This document shows positions 43,862 to 52,241 of a DNA stretch of 64,000 nt, one piece after another. The stretch covers positions 124,001 through 188,000 of the forward strand of contig CAWUXE010000006.1 in the NCBI GenBank assembly GCA_963926475.1, written 5' to 3'. The stretch's first letter is position 1. Each line of letters begins with the position of its first letter. The notes under the pieces were generated by a model. The model worked only from the letters and a program-made list of their open reading frames with translations. It made no database searches and was not told the origin of the DNA. The DNA is from UBA2040 sp002384725. Its GTDB lineage: Bacteria; Bacteroidota; Bacteroidia; Flavobacteriales_D; Crocinitomicaceae. The position numbers and the translations under genes were made by a program.

Positions 43862-44767
43862 ATGAAATATCTATTTATCGTAAGTATTTCGGTTGCGTTT
43901 CTGGCATGTGCTTCTAAAACGAATAAAGAAAACAATTCCGCCGAGGTACAAACTCAGCGCACGCTAGATAAGGAAACCAAAGAATATTGGTATTCAGGTC
44001 GAGCCGAAATATCTTCTTACGCATTGACTCAAGCACGATATGGCGAATTGAGAGAAGGTGAAGCTGTGATGGTTTTTGTTACGGAACCTTTCTCTACAAA
44101 ATCCAACACAAAAGCGGATGCTCCTTCAAAAGATAATGTGAACGTACTAAAATTAAATTTTACGAAACGATTCAATACCGGAATCTATCCATATTCTATG
44201 ATGAACTCCTCCTTCTTCCCTATGTCTCAAGGTGATCATAGTTTGAAAGTAAGCACAAGTCTTCAAGAATGGTGTGGACATGTATTTATGGAATTACAGA
44301 ACAAGAAGAATTTTGAAATGATAAATCATTCTTATTTTGAAGGAGAAAGTTTTGTATCCTCGATAAACAAAGCGGCTTTGGAAGATGATATTTGGTCTCA
44401 AATTAGGCTTCACCCGGAATCTCTAAAAAGCACAACGAAAATGATTCCTTCTTTCTTTTATTTACGCCTGATGCATAAAGAAGCGAAAGCTTATGTCTGC
44501 GAAATGACCCAGGAAGAGAACAAAGATCAAACCAGAGTCGTTACGATTAACTATCCAGAATTGGAAAGAACCTTGAAAATTCGTTATTCATCTGATTCTC
44601 CTCATTCCATTTTGAGTTGGACAGAAACATATCCCGACGGTTATGGAACCAACAAAAAAATGATGGAAACATCTGGTGAAATGATTAAAACCATCCGTTC
44701 AGAATACTGGAATAAGAACAGTAATGCGGATGAAAAATTACGAGAAGAATTGGGGCTAAAACTCTAA
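43862..44767 (+). CDS. Conserved lipoprotein (sometimes labelled septum formation inhibitor Maf)
   Basis: 301-residue lipoprotein from the ATG at 43862; the frame opens earlier at 43829 but the signal peptide starts at 43862. The signal LFIVSISVAFLAC ends in a lipobox (FLAC, about residue 18). The body has AEISSYALTQARYGELREGEA, KRFNTGIYPYSMMNSSFFP, LQEWCGHVFMELQNK and SVVNY-like strands. From memory, relatives in Bacteroidota are often annotated as Maf although they lack any Maf NTPase motif. The function is unknown. It overlaps the convergent methyltransferase gene by 4 bases. Confidence 0.75.
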   Translation: MKYLFIVSISVAFLACASKTNKENNSAEVQTQRTLDKETKEYWYSGRAEISSYALTQARYGELREGEAVMVFVTEPFSTKSNTKADAPSKDNVNVLKLNFTKRFNTGIYPYSMMNSSFFPMSQGDHSLKVSTSLQEWCGHVFMELQNKKNFEMINHSYFEGESFVSSINKAALEDDIWSQIRLHPESLKSTTKMIPSFFYLRLMHKEAKAYVCEMTQEENKDQTRVVTINYPELERTLKIRYSSDSPHSILSWTETYPDGYGTNKKMMETSGEMIKTIRSEYWNKNSNADEKLREELGLKL

Positions 44768-45819
44768 CAACAAGACGCTGCGTCTGAGCTTCCTTCATTC
44801 AATGAAAAAGGCATCGCTCCTCCACATCCTTCGAAAATCCCGTAGTGCGTCGACCAATTTCCGTGGAAAGTAAAGAATGATTTGTAACGTGTATCGTGCA
44901 ACATTTTATAGGTGTTCCCACAAATCGTTATCATTTTCCCTTTCGGAAAATGGTGATGATCGTCTAAATCAAATGCCATTGGACATTCATCGATTCCACC
45001 ATTATAAACTACTGCTTGACCGTAATCTTCGCAATCGTTTTCCAATCCGTCAATCTTGAATAATCGATACGTCACAGAGAAGAACTTCAATGTGCCTAAT
45101 TTCTCTTCCAACTCTTCGTTTTCGACCGAAATTGGCTTGTTTTCAACTACACGAGGATCCGTAAATCCAGCTTTTTTCGCTGTATTGTGAAAATCATTCC
45201 TGTACAAAGCACCACTCAAACATTCGCCCCACAGAACTTTGTCTTCTTTTAATTCCTGAGGGATTCTTCTGTCGGAGTAAACATCCGAAAAGTACATTTC
45301 ACCGCCTGGTTTCAATAAAGCGTACGCATCATCCAAAACTTTTTGTTTGTCTTGCGCTAGGTTGATAACACAATTTGAAATGATAAGATCGAAGGAACCT
45401 TTTACCAAATTCAATTCATCCAATTTCTCGATATTTCCTTTGATAAATTCTACATTCGATTTCGAATATCCGAATTTCTCACGGTGGAACTCGATATATT
45501 TATTCGCTACGGCCAATTGTTGATCTGTCATGTCTACACCTACAACATGTCCATTTTCACCAACTAGTTTCCCAGCGATGTAACAATCACGTCCACTTCC
45601 AGAACCCAAATCCAATATTTTCAGTCCTTGTACTTGTGTCGGAATCGTCAATCCACAACCGTAATATTTGGACTGAACTTCATCGGCAACCAATCGCAAC
45701 GCTACCGTAATATGACGAGGCGGTTTAGTCAAAGTGCAACATGCATTCGTTTTTAAATCCTCCGATTTCTGTAATTCTTCGCCGTAATATTCTTGAACAT
45801 CCTTATGTAATGTATCCAT
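44764..45819 (-). CDS. arsM: Arsenite methyltransferase-like SAM methyltransferase
   Basis: 351-residue Rossmann SAM methyltransferase from the ATG at 45819 (a TTG one codon earlier is open). The SAM motif is LDLGSGSGRDCYIAGKLVG near residue 72. ArsM-type Cys positions are present: TNACCTLTKPPRHI (about residue 28), ISNCVINLAQD (about 150) and GECLSGALYR (about 200), with a C-terminal AASCC. These thiols bind As(III) in ArsM. The ~80-residue tail beyond the core (DDHHHFPKGKMITICGN) is an extension. No arsR or arsB is adjacent. An operator-like palindrome lies upstream. Confidence 0.85.
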   Translation of the reverse strand: MDTLHKDVQEYYGEELQKSEDLKTNACCTLTKPPRHITVALRLVADEVQSKYYGCGLTIPTQVQGLKILDLGSGSGRDCYIAGKLVGENGHVVGVDMTDQQLAVANKYIEFHREKFGYSKSNVEFIKGNIEKLDELNLVKGSFDLIISNCVINLAQDKQKVLDDAYALLKPGGEMYFSDVYSDRRIPQELKEDKVLWGECLSGALYRNDFHNTAKKAGFTDPRVVENKPISVENEELEEKLGTLKFFSVTYRLFKIDGLENDCEDYGQAVVYNGGIDECPMAFDLDDHHHFPKGKMITICGNTYKMLHDTRYKSFFTFHGNWSTHYGIFEGCGGAMPFSLNEGSSDAASCC

Positions 45820-45833
45820 CAATTTCTTTTTTG

Positions 45834-45873
45834 TAAAGTTACGCTATCAACTTCAATTTGATATCAAAGTTGA
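45834..45873 (-). promoter_or_regulatory. arsM promoter with palindromic operator candidate
   Basis: TAACTTTA (minus strand, 45834-45841) is a near -7 box, with TTTG at 45865-45868 as -33 (23 bp). The -33 box is part of a perfect 12-bp palindrome TTTGATATCAAA (45857-45868), itself nested inside TCAACTT / AAGTTGA arms (45847-45853, 45867-45873). A dimeric repressor there would block transcription. An ArsR-type regulator is the natural guess, but none is encoded nearby. Confidence 0.5.
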
Positions 45874-45997
45874 CACAATGTGACGCACATATGTCCGGAA
45901 GCTTACTTTGGATTTATAAATGATTGCTGATTGCTTTAAGGTAAATGAAAAATCAGCCAATCCGCAATCCGTCATCCACCAATTAGTCAATCCTTTT

Positions 45998-46363
45998 TTA
46001 CTTCACATAATCCTGTTTCACCACCAACATAAACTGATCATTCTCAATCTTAAGATATCCCTGATCGTAACAGAAATGATACTTCGCCCCTTTTTGAGTT
46101 GTATAAATATTTGTGTAATAGTGAAAGTTAAAACCTTCCTCTGCCAATGTTATCGCATCTACAGTTACCTTTCCTTTCGGATTCAATTTCTCTAAAATGC
46201 GTCGATTTTTACGAAGGATGTTATTGATTCTGCGTACGTAATTGTTCGCATCTTCATGAAGTCGATTGTTAAACGTATTTCGGCAATAATCAGAACAGAA
46301 TTTTTGATCCTTCCGACCTTTTAACCCTTGTCCACATTCATTGCACGTTCTTTCTTCCATCAT
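45998..46363 (-). CDS. Hypothetical zinc-ribbon protein
   Basis: About 121 residues. The N-terminal treble-clef/zinc-ribbon MEERTCNECGQGLKGRKDQK with CSDYCRNTFNNR supplies CxxC...CxxxC. A basic helix (NNYVRRINNILRKNRRILEKL) and a C-terminal beta region with aromatic residues (HFCYDQGYLKIEND) follow. Two ATGs (46363, 46360) or an upstream start at 46393 are possible; the zinc ribbon begins right after the inner ones, so I prefer 46363. No enzyme motif is seen. It could bind nucleic acid, which is inference only. Confidence 0.7.
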   Translation of the reverse strand: MMEERTCNECGQGLKGRKDQKFCSDYCRNTFNNRLHEDANNYVRRINNILRKNRRILEKLNPKGKVTVDAITLAEEGFNFHYYTNIYTTQKGAKYHFCYDQGYLKIENDQFMLVVKQDYVK

Positions 46364-46532
46364 TAGTGTAATTTGACCTTTTACTTTGACCATTGACTGT
46401 GAGATTTTCGTTCGAATAAGTCAAGAGTCAACGGTCAATAGTCTTAGTACTTTCAAAAATAACAATATTTAACGCCCCCAACTTCCGCCACCCGTAAATC
46501 TTCACCAAATTTGTTGGATTATCTTGCACGTA

Positions 46533-47555
46533 ATGACAGAAAATGATAACAGCGCCGTTCAACCTGAATCGGCTTTACAAATATTAGGTGAAAAAGTAAA
46601 AGTTGAAAACGAGAAAATCCAGTTGCTCAAAAGAGAAATAGGAAAGGTTATCGTGGGACAAGAACACATGGTGGATCGACTTCTAATCGCTTTACTTTGT
46701 AACGGACACTTGCTGCTAGAAGGCGTACCCGGATTAGCCAAAACGCTTGCTATCAAAACTCTTTCCGATGCTTTGGAGGTGAGTTACAACCGAATTCAAT
46801 TTACACCCGATTTACTTCCTGCCGATATTACCGGAACTCAATTGTACGACCAAAAATCAGGTGGATTCACCGTCCGAAAAGGTCCTGTTTTTGCGAATTT
46901 TATTCTAGCAGATGAGATTAACCGTGCACCTGCGAAGGTTCAAAGTGCACTGCTCGAAGCTATGCAAGAAAGGCAAATCACCATTGGAGATGAAAGTTTT
47001 CAGCTGGATGAACCGTTTTTGGTACTTGCAACGATGAATCCAATCGATCAAGAAGGAACGTATCCGTTGCCTGAAGCACAAGTGGATCGTTTTATGATGA
47101 AAGTTGTTTTGGGATACCCAACCAAGGAAGAAGAAAAACAAATTCTTCGCATCAATGTGCGTCCGGAAGGAATGCCTTCTATCGGAAAAGTGCTGAGTAA
47201 AACAGATATTCTTCGTTTCCGTGAATTGGTAAAAGAGGTATATCTCGACGAAAAAATTGAACAATACATTATCGATATCGTTTTTGCCACGCGAACACCC
47301 GACAAATTTGGATTAGGCTTCCTGGAACCCTTGATTTCCTTCGGATGTTCGCCTCGTGCTAGTATCAATTTAGCACTAACAGCAAAAGCTCACGCATTTT
47401 TAAACAATCGTGCATTCGTCATTCCAGAAGATGTTCGTGCTGTAGCTCCTGAAGTGATTCGTCATCGAATGGGCTTGAGCTACGAAGCGGAAGCTGAAAA
47501 CATGACGGCAACTGACATTTTATCTAAAATAATCGGACGAATTCAAGTTCCATAA
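46533..47555 (+). CDS. MoxR-family AAA+ ATPase
   Basis: 340-residue ATPase, first gene of the Bat operon. Walker A is LLLEGVPGLAKTLAI (about residue 72), Walker B ILADEINRAPAKVQSAL, then AMQERQITIGDESFQL and FLVLATMNPIDQEGTYPLPEAQ (sensor 1 / Arg finger region with DRF). MoxR proteins act as chaperones that load or activate VWA-domain partners. The ATG at 46533 is chosen over an in-frame TTG at 46524. A TATCTTGC box precedes it by 5 nt. Confidence 0.92.
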   Translation: MTENDNSAVQPESALQILGEKVKVENEKIQLLKREIGKVIVGQEHMVDRLLIALLCNGHLLLEGVPGLAKTLAIKTLSDALEVSYNRIQFTPDLLPADITGTQLYDQKSGGFTVRKGPVFANFILADEINRAPAKVQSALLEAMQERQITIGDESFQLDEPFLVLATMNPIDQEGTYPLPEAQVDRFMMKVVLGYPTKEEEKQILRINVRPEGMPSIGKVLSKTDILRFRELVKEVYLDEKIEQYIIDIVFATRTPDKFGLGFLEPLISFGCSPRASINLALTAKAHAFLNNRAFVIPEDVRAVAPEVIRHRMGLSYEAEAENMTATDILSKIIGRIQVP

Positions 47556-47566
47556 TCGCATTTTCC

Positions 47567-48439
47567 ATGGATGCCAAAGCGATACTTGAGAAAATAAAAC
47601 TCCTCGAAATAAAAACGAAGAACTTGACCAAACAAGTTTTTTCGGGAGAGTATCATTCTGCGTTCAAAGGTCGCGGGATGACATTTTCTGAAGTCCGTGA
47701 ATACCAAACTGGTGATGAAATCCGAACGATAGATTGGAATGTAACTGCACGTTTCAACGAGCCTTTTGTCAAAGTTTTCGAAGAAGAACGAGAGTTAAAC
47801 GTCCTCTTATTAATCGATGTTTCGAGTTCCAACGATTACGGAATTGGCGAAAAAAGCAAACTAGATTTAGGGCTCGAATTGGCTGCAGTACTTTCTTTTT
47901 CTGCTATTGCCAACAACGACAAAATTGGTGGTGTTTTTTGTAGCGATAAAATCGAAAAGTACATTCCACCCAAAAAAGGTCGGCGTCATGCTTTGATTTT
48001 GCTACGAGAACTTTCAGAGCAAAACAAAATCAACAAACAAACCAATCTCGTTGAGGGATTGAAATTCATTCGAAATACGGAGAAAAAACGTTCGATTGTG
48101 TTTGTCATTAGTGATTTCTTGGACGACAACGAATACGTCACCGCCTTGGCACATACCCGCAAACGACATGATGTTGTCGCAATTAAAATCAGTGATTTAC
48201 TCGAACAAAAACTTCCTGATTTGGGCATCGTTCCATTAAAAAATACTGAAACGGGCGAAATGAGATGGTACAATACTTCTAGCTCAGAATTTCAGGAAGA
48301 ATTTGAAAATCATCACCGCAAACAACAGGAAGAATTTACCATGAATCTTCGTAAAAGAGGAATCGATTCTATTGAGATTAGCACTACGGAGGACTACTAC
48401 AAAGCACTTGTCGAACTTTTTCATCGCCGTAAATCATGA
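47567..48439 (+). CDS. DUF58 domain protein
   Basis: 290-residue cytoplasmic VWA-like protein and obligate neighbour of MoxR. The DUF58 hallmark is VREYQTGDEIRTIDWNVTAR, followed by a MIDAS-like LLIDVSSSNDYG. Twelve bases separate it from moxR, and it overlaps the next gene by ATGA. It is thought to couple the MoxR ATPase to the membrane VWA proteins BatA/BatB (established gene association; mechanism unclear). Confidence 0.9.
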   Translation: MDAKAILEKIKLLEIKTKNLTKQVFSGEYHSAFKGRGMTFSEVREYQTGDEIRTIDWNVTARFNEPFVKVFEEERELNVLLLIDVSSSNDYGIGEKSKLDLGLELAAVLSFSAIANNDKIGGVFCSDKIEKYIPPKKGRRHALILLRELSEQNKINKQTNLVEGLKFIRNTEKKRSIVFVISDFLDDNEYVTALAHTRKRHDVVAIKISDLLEQKLPDLGIVPLKNTETGEMRWYNTSSSEFQEEFENHHRKQQEEFTMNLRKRGIDSIEISTTEDYYKALVELFHRRKS

Positions 48440-49383
48440 TGAAATATCTTCTGTTACTTACTGGTTTCATTTTCCTTGGTTTTTCTCCGGTGTCATATGA
48501 CGTTGTAGCGAAAGCAAACAAAAAAAATGTGCAAGTTGGTGAGCAATTTCAGGTCAAATTTGAAATCCAAATAGCAGCAAATAAAAAAGTTGAATTTCAG
48601 CCAGAAAAAACTACTTTAAAAGTAGTTAAAACGAATAGAAGTACGAACAAACAAGACACAATTGAACTAGATGTTACCGGTTTTTTTCTGGAGGAAAGAG
48701 ATAAAATTCAAGGCAAAGAATATTGGATCGGAACGTATACATTGACTTCATTTGAAGAAGGAATTATCGTCATTCCAGAATTTAAATTTAATGTGCCTGG
48801 GAAGGCCCTCTCGAGCAATCCTGTGATGATTTTTGTGGATTTAATGCCTGTCGATGAAAAAGTAGATTTGCACGATATCGAAGAGAATTTTATCGAATTA
48901 AAAATTCCCTTTTTTGAAAAATACGAGCGAGAAATTTGGTGGTTGGTTTTAATTGCTGTCCTTGGAATTCTCATTGCCATCTATTTCCTTTTCTTGAAGA
49001 AATTTAAACCTGTAAAGGTGGAAGAGGTAATTGTATTGACAACAAATGAGCGTCGCAGCGCAGCAATTTCGGAATTGACCATTTTAATGGAAAAAGAGTT
49101 GTGGGCGAAAGATGAAATGAAACAACATTTCACCGAATTGTCACTTATCGTTCGTCGATACATTTCGAAGGAAATAGGCAATTCTTATTTGGAAAAAACA
49201 AGTCTTGAAATTCAACTTTTTCTGCGTAAAAAAGGATATCGTGAAGGACTGACTAAACCTTTGGGCTTAATTTTAAATGTATCTGACATGGTGAAGTTCG
49301 CCAAATCATCCGTCGAAAAAGAAGGTATTTTCAAGGTGTATAAAGATGCAAAATCATTCATCGAAAAATTTGAGAAAAACTAG
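48436..49383 (+). CDS. Bat operon membrane protein (BatD-like/DUF4381-type)
   Basis: 315 residues. A signal peptide (about 1-19) is followed by a periplasmic beta domain (about 25-165, VAKANKKNVQVGEQFQVKFE, as in BatD). One transmembrane helix (about 172-192, WWLVLIAVLGILIAIYFLF) leads to a cytoplasmic helical region (about 200-315) with ELSLIVRRYISKEIGNSY, typical of the proteins between DUF58 and batA. The next gene follows directly (TAGATG). The role is as scaffold of the envelope complex (inference). Confidence 0.82.
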   Translation: MMKYLLLLTGFIFLGFSPVSYDVVAKANKKNVQVGEQFQVKFEIQIAANKKVEFQPEKTTLKVVKTNRSTNKQDTIELDVTGFFLEERDKIQGKEYWIGTYTLTSFEEGIIVIPEFKFNVPGKALSSNPVMIFVDLMPVDEKVDLHDIEENFIELKIPFFEKYEREIWWLVLIAVLGILIAIYFLFLKKFKPVKVEEVIVLTTNERRSAAISELTILMEKELWAKDEMKQHFTELSLIVRRYISKEIGNSYLEKTSLEIQLFLRKKGYREGLTKPLGLILNVSDMVKFAKSSVEKEGIFKVYKDAKSFIEKFEKN

Positions 49384-50418
49384 ATGTTGACCAATTGGAA
49401 CATATGGCCCTTTTCGTATACCTTTAGTTACCCGCATTGGTTTTGGTTTTTATTACTCCTACCTGTTTTAGCAGTTTATTTTTTCAAAAAGAATAACAAA
49501 TCTAATTTTTCGGCGCGCGTTTCCCATCTGTCAACTGATCAAAAATCAATGGCATTGACTTGGGTGGATAGATACCGTCAGTTCTCTTCTATCATCAAAC
49601 TTTTCATTTTCATCCTTTTGGTGACTGCGTTGACAGGACCGTTTTCATGGGACAGTCCCGAAGGAAGACAAGAGAATTTTAAAAATGGAATTGACATTGT
49701 TTTCGCATTGGATGTTTCGCTTTCCATGTACGCCCGCGATTTCGAGCCCAATCGATTGGATGCTGCAAAACGAGTAGCCATGGACTTTGTGGCCGAACGA
49801 CCAGGAGACAGAATCGGGCTAGTAGTATATGCCGGCGAAGCATACACCTCATGTCCACCCACCTTGGACCACCAAGTTTTATTAGACAAAATTGCCAGTA
49901 CTTCGGGCGAATACATTGACGGAGGGACAGCCATTGGTGTTGGATTAGGTACGGCAGTTAATCGCCTACGCGCAAAGAGTGAAGGCGGAAAAGTCATTAT
50001 TCTACTCACTGACGGAACGAACAATTCAGGTGAAATAAGTCCCGAAAAAGCAGCAGAATTGGCAAAAGCGAAAGGAATTCGGGTGTATACCATTGGTATG
50101 GGAACCAAAGGCGAAGCTTTATCACCCATCCCGACTGCTTTTGGAATACAATGGCAAATGGCTCCTGTAGACATCGACGAGGATATCCTGAAAAAAATCG
50201 CATTCAAAACGAAAGGTTCTTACTTCCGCGCAACGGATCAAAAATCCTTAGTGGAAATTTATGAAAAAATTGAAAAATTAGAAAAAGCGAAATTCCTGGA
50301 TCGAGTGTATAAAAACGAACCTCCTTCCGACCCGAGCTCATTTTTAAATTGGGCAATCGTACTCAGTTTAATCCTTGTTTTTTATTCACTCTTACAATTC
50401 AAATATGCAGGTGAATAA
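49384..50418 (+). CDS. batA: Aerotolerance protein BatA (VWA)
   Basis: 344-residue inner-membrane protein with two N-terminal helices (YPHWFWFLLLLPVLAVYFF and FSSIIKLFIFILLVTALTG), a VWA domain and a C-terminal helix (FLNWAIVLSLILVFYSLL). The MIDAS is complete: FALDVSLSMYARDF (DxSxS), DGGTAIGVGL (Thr) and ILLTDGTNNSG (Asp). It belongs to the MoxR-Bat envelope stress system. It overlaps batB by 14 bases. Confidence 0.93.
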   Translation: MLTNWNIWPFSYTFSYPHWFWFLLLLPVLAVYFFKKNNKSNFSARVSHLSTDQKSMALTWVDRYRQFSSIIKLFIFILLVTALTGPFSWDSPEGRQENFKNGIDIVFALDVSLSMYARDFEPNRLDAAKRVAMDFVAERPGDRIGLVVYAGEAYTSCPPTLDHQVLLDKIASTSGEYIDGGTAIGVGLGTAVNRLRAKSEGGKVIILLTDGTNNSGEISPEKAAELAKAKGIRVYTIGMGTKGEALSPIPTAFGIQWQMAPVDIDEDILKKIAFKTKGSYFRATDQKSLVEIYEKIEKLEKAKFLDRVYKNEPPSDPSSFLNWAIVLSLILVFYSLLQFKYAGE

Positions 50419-51541
50419 ACTAACAAATACACGAAAGGCAACTTTTTGGGTTGTCATGATTGAGGCTCTTCTTTGGATGCTTTTAACCGGGTTTATTTTG
50501 CTCATTCACACCTATTTTCCGGATGACTTTTACTTGCGTTACCCTAAAGTGGTTTGGTTTAATCTGGTCTTTATTCCCTTTTACCTTTTACTCTTTCGCC
50601 AGAGAGCACAGCTGCGCAAGCTCGTTTCTAAAATTCCAGCTCGACTCCTTTCTAGCTTTGTTCAGTTTGAACCTACCAATAGATTTTGGCGGAAATGGAT
50701 CCTTTTTCGTGTTTCCATGTTCTTCATTTTTATTGCCTTGGCACAACCCTTATTCGGGACTAAAATGGGTTCCAGCCTAGAGAAAAACAGTGAAGTAGTC
50801 ATAGCGATGGACGTTTCGAATTCCATGAATACATTAGATATCGACCCCAATCTCACTCGTCTGGAGGTTGCTAAACGAGCAGCAATCGAATTAATCAATG
50901 GTTTGGAAGGCGAAAAAGTAGGTGTTTTAATTTTTGCAGGTAATGCCTATGTGCAATTGCCGATAACCCAAGATTACAATACGGCCAAGCTGTTTATCAA
51001 AGAAATTGAGACGAATATGCTGAGCAATCAAGGGACAAATTTTGATATTGCGATCGATATGTCTCGAGATATGTTTTCAGAAGGAACAGCAGGAAAGTGT
51101 ATTTTGATGGTAACGGATGGTGAAAACCACGAAAAAGTTCCTGAAAAAAAATTGAAAAAATTACCCGAGGAAAACATCTTTCTGGCCGTAGTTGGATTAG
51201 GGACAAGTAATGGAGGATTGATCTATCGGGACCCAACGAAACCATTCATGGGATATATCACCGATGAAAAAGGAAGACCTGTTCTCTCCAAAGTAGGAAA
51301 AGAACTTGTCGAATCTTTGGCCAAAAATGCCAATGGAATAGCGATGGTGACTGACGATCCCTTTCCAAATCTTTCTAATTTATTAACAGAAATTAACCAG
51401 CTTATCAAAGGAGATTTAAGAAATTTGGACTTGGAGATTAAGGAGACCTATTTTCACATCCCATTAATCATTGGTCTTGTGTTTTGGCTTCTGTTTCAAT
51501 TCTCCGATTTTCTTTTTAATACCAAAGTAAAAAATGATTAA
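50405..51541 (+). CDS. batB: Aerotolerance protein BatB (VWA)
   Basis: 378 residues from the ATG at 50405 (the open frame begins at 50375). Two N-terminal helices are followed by a VWA domain with a complete MIDAS, VVIAMDVSNSMNTLDIDPN, NQGTNFDIAIDMS and MVTDGENHE, then a C-terminal helix (HIPLIIGLVFWLLFQF). It pairs with BatA, and their start and end overlap suggests balanced translation. Its stop overlaps batC by 8 bases. Confidence 0.92.
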   Translation: MQVNKLTNTRKATFWVVMIEALLWMLLTGFILLIHTYFPDDFYLRYPKVVWFNLVFIPFYLLLFRQRAQLRKLVSKIPARLLSSFVQFEPTNRFWRKWILFRVSMFFIFIALAQPLFGTKMGSSLEKNSEVVIAMDVSNSMNTLDIDPNLTRLEVAKRAAIELINGLEGEKVGVLIFAGNAYVQLPITQDYNTAKLFIKEIETNMLSNQGTNFDIAIDMSRDMFSEGTAGKCILMVTDGENHEKVPEKKLKKLPEENIFLAVVGLGTSNGGLIYRDPTKPFMGYITDEKGRPVLSKVGKELVESLAKNANGIAMVTDDPFPNLSNLLTEINQLIKGDLRNLDLEIKETYFHIPLIIGLVFWLLFQFSDFLFNTKVKND

Positions 51542-52241
51542 ATATCTTTTCATACTTCTTTTGCTTCCTGTTTCGGTTTTCACCGTTGCTCAGGAGGAAG
51601 ATGTTGTGAAAAACAGTTCCGACTGGAGAGGTATGATCAAGTTGGCGAGAGATGCATATCACCATAAAGATTTCCAAAAAGCAATGTTGTTTTACAAAAC
51701 GGCACTTGAGGTAATTCCCAAAGATGTTGACCTTGCTGACGAAATCGCGCAAACACAGTTTCGATTGGACCAATTTGATGCGGCGAAGGAAATTTACGAG
51801 AAAAGAACATCAGGAAATATAGAAGAAAAAGCGCGCGCATTTCACAATCTGGGCAACATTGCCATGCAGAACAAAGACTACGATGCGGCAATCGACAACT
51901 ACAAAAACGCTCTTCGCAACGATCCGAAAAACGCAAAAACACGGTATAATTTATCGCAAGCCATTCGCAAGAAAAAAGAACAAGAAAAACAAAATCCTCC
52001 ACCACCAAAAGGGGATGGAGACGACGACAAGAAAGATAAAAAGGATGACCAAAAAAAGGATAAGAAGGAGCAAAAAAAGAAACCAGAAAATCCTGGAAAT
52101 CAAAATAATCCGTCTTCCTTAAGTGACAACGCTGTTGAAAGAGAATTGGATAAATTGATGAAAAAAGAGTCTGAAACGAAGAGGAAATTAGCAGGTTCGA
52201 AAGAAGGAAACTCCGCAAAAAAGTCGACTAAAGAATGGTAA
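51534..52241 (+). CDS. batC: Aerotolerance TPR protein BatC
   Basis: 235 residues with a signal peptide (about 1-18), then tetratricopeptide repeats (about 35-145: AYHHKDFQKAMLFYKTALEV and AFHNLGNIAMQNKDYDAAI). A very charged Lys/Asp/Gln low-complexity segment (about 160-200) and a basic tail follow. The charged segment is common in BatC, and its length varies. It overlaps batB (8 bases) and batD (7 bases). Confidence 0.88.
   Translation: MIKYLFILLLLPVSVFTVAQEEDVVKNSSDWRGMIKLARDAYHHKDFQKAMLFYKTALEVIPKDVDLADEIAQTQFRLDQFDAAKEIYEKRTSGNIEEKARAFHNLGNIAMQNKDYDAAIDNYKNALRNDPKNAKTRYNLSQAIRKKKEQEKQNPPPPKGDGDDDKKDKKDDQKKDKKEQKKKPENPGNQNNPSSLSDNAVERELDKLMKKESETKRKLAGSKEGNSAKKSTKEW

Noticed and set aside
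44764..46393. Arsenic resistance island around arsM
   Set aside because: The neighbours are an unrelated lipoprotein and a zinc-ribbon protein; no arsR, arsC, acr3 or arsB is present.
46394..46480. GTCAA-rich stretch before moxR as an operator
   Set aside because: It resembles the degenerate spacer repeats (AGTCAACGGTCAATAGTC) scattered in Bacteroidota intergenic DNA, with no clear symmetry.
49578..50207. Long minus-strand open frame (about 209 codons) inside batA
   Set aside because: It is antisense to a well-supported VWA gene with intact MIDAS motifs, and its translation has no recognisable family, so it is a shadow of the real gene.
52010..52095. Lys/Asp-rich stretch of batC as a frameshift artefact
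   Set aside because: The frame stays consistent with the TPR domain before it and the batD overlap after it, and such charged segments are usual in BatC.
51637..52218. Minus-strand open frame opposite batC
   Set aside because: It mirrors the biased Lys/Asp-rich batC codons and yields a low-complexity Phe/Ser/Leu protein.
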